The notes below the pieces were generated by a model. That model was not told the origin of the DNA. It saw nothing but the letters and a program-made list of their open reading frames with translations, and searched no databases. Shown piece by piece: positions 7,869 through 10,162 of a DNA stretch of 10,162 nucleotides. The position numbers and the translations under genes were made by a program. This stretch comes from Funneliformis mosseae (Eukaryota; Glomeromycota; Glomeromycetes; Glomerales; Glomeraceae): contig CAJVPP010004085.1 of NCBI GenBank assembly GCA_910592005.1, positions 1-10,162 on the forward strand, given 5' to 3'. The stretch's first letter is position 1. Each line of letters begins with the position of its first letter.

Positions 7869-10093
7869 ATGTTTGATTCAGCATATTTACAGTTTTTAGA
7901 TACGAACTAAGAGCTTCGTAGTGAACTTCAAGATGAGATTTTTATTAATAAGAGTAATGAGAAAAAAATTCGCTTTCTTGTGAAGAAGCTTGAACAATAT
8001 TATTGAACTATCTCATTACAGGATAATACTATCATAGCCTATGAGAAAGAGGTAGAGAAACTTAAATCAGAAATATCTGATTTGCGAAAACAGCTTAAGG
8101 TTTTACAACAGGATGCAAAAATTCAAAGATGAGGTTGGTTTCATTTAAGATGACCGAATCATAGAGATCAAAAATAAGGTTGGAAATCTTAAAGCGAGAA
8201 TTCAGATTTTTATAGATAAAAAAATTCTAATAAATGCTTTAGATATGGCAATGACTAATCTTATTGCAAATGTTAATAAAGGGTTAGATTGAATTGAAAA
8301 TCACATTAAGGGGACTAGTACGCCTATGTAAAATCCTGCCAATGTTATAGATGGAATCAGAGGCTCATTAAATACTATTCAGATTACTTTGCAAAATATC
8401 ACAACTGAAAGGGATCAATATCAAAACCTATTAAATGATTCAATTTGACGGGTAAAAGATCTTTGAAATCAGTTAAATGATAGCAGAAATCAGAATTTAC
8501 GGTTACAACATTTATTAGATGAATCCCGCATTTAGGTTGAAAGAACTTTGAGAGAAAGAGACAATGCTCAAGAAGAGCGAGACTTGGTTATATTAGCCTA
8601 TAATAATGAGAGACGAGAATCCTATTGCTGGATGTTTTCATATCAGGATAAATATAGGCGTATTTAAGGATTATTACAAAAAAAATTTGCTAAACAGCTA
8701 TTGTATCAGAGAGATACTAACTGTCTTTAGCAAAATACCTGACAGTTATAGACTAATGTCCAAAATCAGATAAATAGGATGTTAGTTATTATAGCAAGAA
8801 AACAAAACTGCATTAGTGAATTATTATGTGAAAAGTTTGTTTTCCAGCTAGTGATTAGGCAAAGAGACCAAAATATTTTAAATTTGCAGGGACAAATTTT
8901 AGCGCTTCAAAATAACCCACCTAATATACAACATATAGATATGGCAGAATATCTGCCTCCAAAATTTTATGGCATAGCTGGTGAAGATCCAATAGACTAT
9001 ATAAGAGATTTGCGTCAATAGTGTGAAGCTTCCCTAACTATGATCTAAATGCAGGCCATTAACACTGAATTCGTATTGATGGTCTTTTCGAATCAGGTTT
9101 AAAAGATTATGCAAAAGATTGGTATGATATCGAGATTAAAGAAAGAAACTGGGAATTACAAAATATTAGTGATAATACTGGTCTTGCAAATATTGATGCT
9201 ATTAATGGTCTGGCTAATAATAATGCATTGTGTGCTATTAATGTTAATTAGTTCCAAAGTGGAGCTCTTCATACAAGAAATACTGTACTAGCTGATAATA
9301 ATGCAATTGCCAATCTATTAGTATCAGGATATACTGTTTGAGAAGAAGACTGGTACATATCAGATGGTCACCTAACACTTTTAGCACCAAATATATTAAA
9401 TGCTAATGCAGATGGTAATGTTATAGCTTCTAGAATGTTTATTGGACAGAAAATATATACCTTTTTACATGACTTTCCTACAATTACTGCTGAAAAATCT
9501 AAGGTTAAGTTTCAAAATCTTGTTTAAGGAAATGATCCTGTAGGACGATTCTTTGCTAATTTAAAGAGAATGGTTAAATTGGCATACCCTTTACTTCCTG
9601 CTATAAATCAGGATGAATTAGTTAAACAACAATTTTTTCAAGGTCTTAAGCCTGATAATCAAATAGAAGTAAGACGAATTAGTCTAGAAACTCCTCTTCC
9701 TGGATTAATTAAGAAATTAGAGGAAATTGAGAGATATAGTGTTCAGCAAATTCTTGAAACATCTCTGTACCAATCTTCACATAAAACTAATTCTTAAGGA
9801 GCTACTTCGGCTGAGATTAAAAAGTTAAATAACAAAATAGTATCTTTATAGACGCAACTAGCTCAACCGGCTCAAGTACATTCCTAGAATAATAAGACCT
9901 TAGAAAAGATATATATATGTGCAGTGCATTTGAAAATGCCACCTGATGCACCAAGAGCTCTTATATCCTGAGATAATTATATTAATGATGAATTAATAAG
10001 GAGATTAGGTGTTGCTAACACCAACTATGTCAAGCTTTTCAAGCAAATTAATGCAGTCAAAAAGTTACATAAAAGTAGTCATAAAACTAGAGT
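7869..10093 (+). pseudogene. Decayed coiled-coil plus gag-like polyprotein
   Basis: ATG 7869 opens about 740 codons read as frame 0 (7869-8150), frame 1 (8152-9030) and frame 0 again (9033-10093), so two single-base frameshifts, near 8150 and in the C-run at 9031-9034. Over twenty internal stops occur. N-terminal 300 or so codons form a long coiled coil (KKLEQYY, YEKEVEKLKSEISDLRKQLK, LRERDNAQEERD-like repeats; QILNLQGQILALQN-type end). A gag domain follows: MAEYLPPKFYGIAGEDPIDY (8941-9000), then FESGLKDYAKDWYDIEIKER, NWELQNIS, an Asn/Ala-rich linker, FLHDFPTI, GRFFANLKRMVKLAYPLLP and ELVKQQFFQGLKPDNQIEVR, the classic retrotransposon gag helices. A second short coiled coil (EIKKLNNKIVSL) and KMPPDAPRALIS follow. 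Sequence similarity stops at about 10093, where the repeat begins, so any zinc knuckle is missing. Gag coats retroelement RNA; this copy is dead. Confidence 0.68.
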
Positions 10094-10099
10094 TCCGGA

Positions 10100-10157
10100 C
10101 GAGTCGAGTTAACTCACGAGTCAGATAAGCCGAGTCGAGTTCAAATCAAGTCGAGTT
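10100..10157 (+). repeat. CGAGTCGAGTT repeats, period about 16 bp
   Basis: CGAGTCGAGTT occurs at 10100-10110 and 10131-10141, with CAAGTCGAGTT at 10147-10157 and a partial CGAGTCAG at 10117-10124. Spacing is 17, 14 and 16 bases. The last 69 bases of the window hold seven CpG dinucleotides, while 9301-9480 holds none, so base composition changes sharply at about 10093. I associate CGAGTCGAGTT/AACTCGACTCG arrays with dispersed repeats of mycorrhizal fungi. The array runs off the end of the window. Confidence 0.65.
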
Positions 10158-10162
10158 GGTGT

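Noticed and set aside
9109..9291. Plus-strand 60-codon open frame inside the gag relic
   Set aside because: It is out of frame with the gag core; frame 0 there gives the conserved KDWYDIEIKERNWEL text.
223..10093. Reassigned stop codons (ciliate-like or mitochondrial code) as the reason for so many stops
   Set aside because: TAA, TAG and TGA are all found internally at positions suiting different amino acids, and there are also real frameshifts, so decay explains the data better.
1..10162. tRNA or rRNA genes
   Set aside because: No cloverleaf with conserved GGTTCRA-type arms and no rRNA-like stretch was found by eye on either strand.

Overview
The window is very AT-rich, has no bacterial operon structure and no intact long gene, and is packed with broken reading frames. 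Several of the broken proteins resemble lineage-specific repeat families that I associate with arbuscular mycorrhizal fungi (Glomeromycotina, Rhizophagus- or Gigaspora-like). These are a coiled-coil/gag fusion, an rve integrase with a basic C-terminal part, and a protein family carrying an 'RxPDVIF...ECSR' signature. The window also ends in a CGAGTCGAGTT repeat. The organism assignment is inferred from protein style and composition; no search was run.

Layout. (1) 223-4206, + strand: a run of decayed reading frames in five blocks. One holds an IQ-like motif, and the last (3537-4206) is a recognisable but broken member of a multicopy family. (2) 4207-4780: non-coding, with a diverged 50-bp direct repeat and clustered GTGATC words. 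(3) 4781-5340, + strand: a broken helical/coiled-coil protein gene. (4) 5318-7819, - strand: three adjacent decayed genes, in transcription order an rve-type (DDE) integrase (7819-6602), a small CxxC plus restriction-endonuclease-like protein (6626-6153) and an A32/FtsK-HerA-like packaging ATPase (6089-5318). (5) 7869-10093, + strand: a long decayed coiled-coil plus gag-like gene, divergent from the integrase across 49 bp. (6) 10094-10162: CpG-rich CGAGTCGAGTT repeats.

Interpretation. Integrase plus packaging ATPase is the hallmark pair of Polinton/Maverick (polinton-like) elements. Here they share a strand with a nuclease resembling a family known from large DNA viruses, so the central 2.5 kb is best read as a relic of a polinton-like element. 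A gag-like gene beside it, which belongs to retroelements, makes the locus chimeric or nested. No capsid, protease or PolB gene is visible.

Decay. The genes are broken mostly by in-frame stops, with very few indels. The nuclease has 7 internal stops and the integrase 9, each with no frameshift. Nearly all stops could arise from C-to-T or G-to-A changes, which suggests cytosine-methylation-driven (or RIP-like) mutation of silenced transposons. An alternative, stop reassignment, is argued against because all three stop codons occur internally and frameshifts are present elsewhere.
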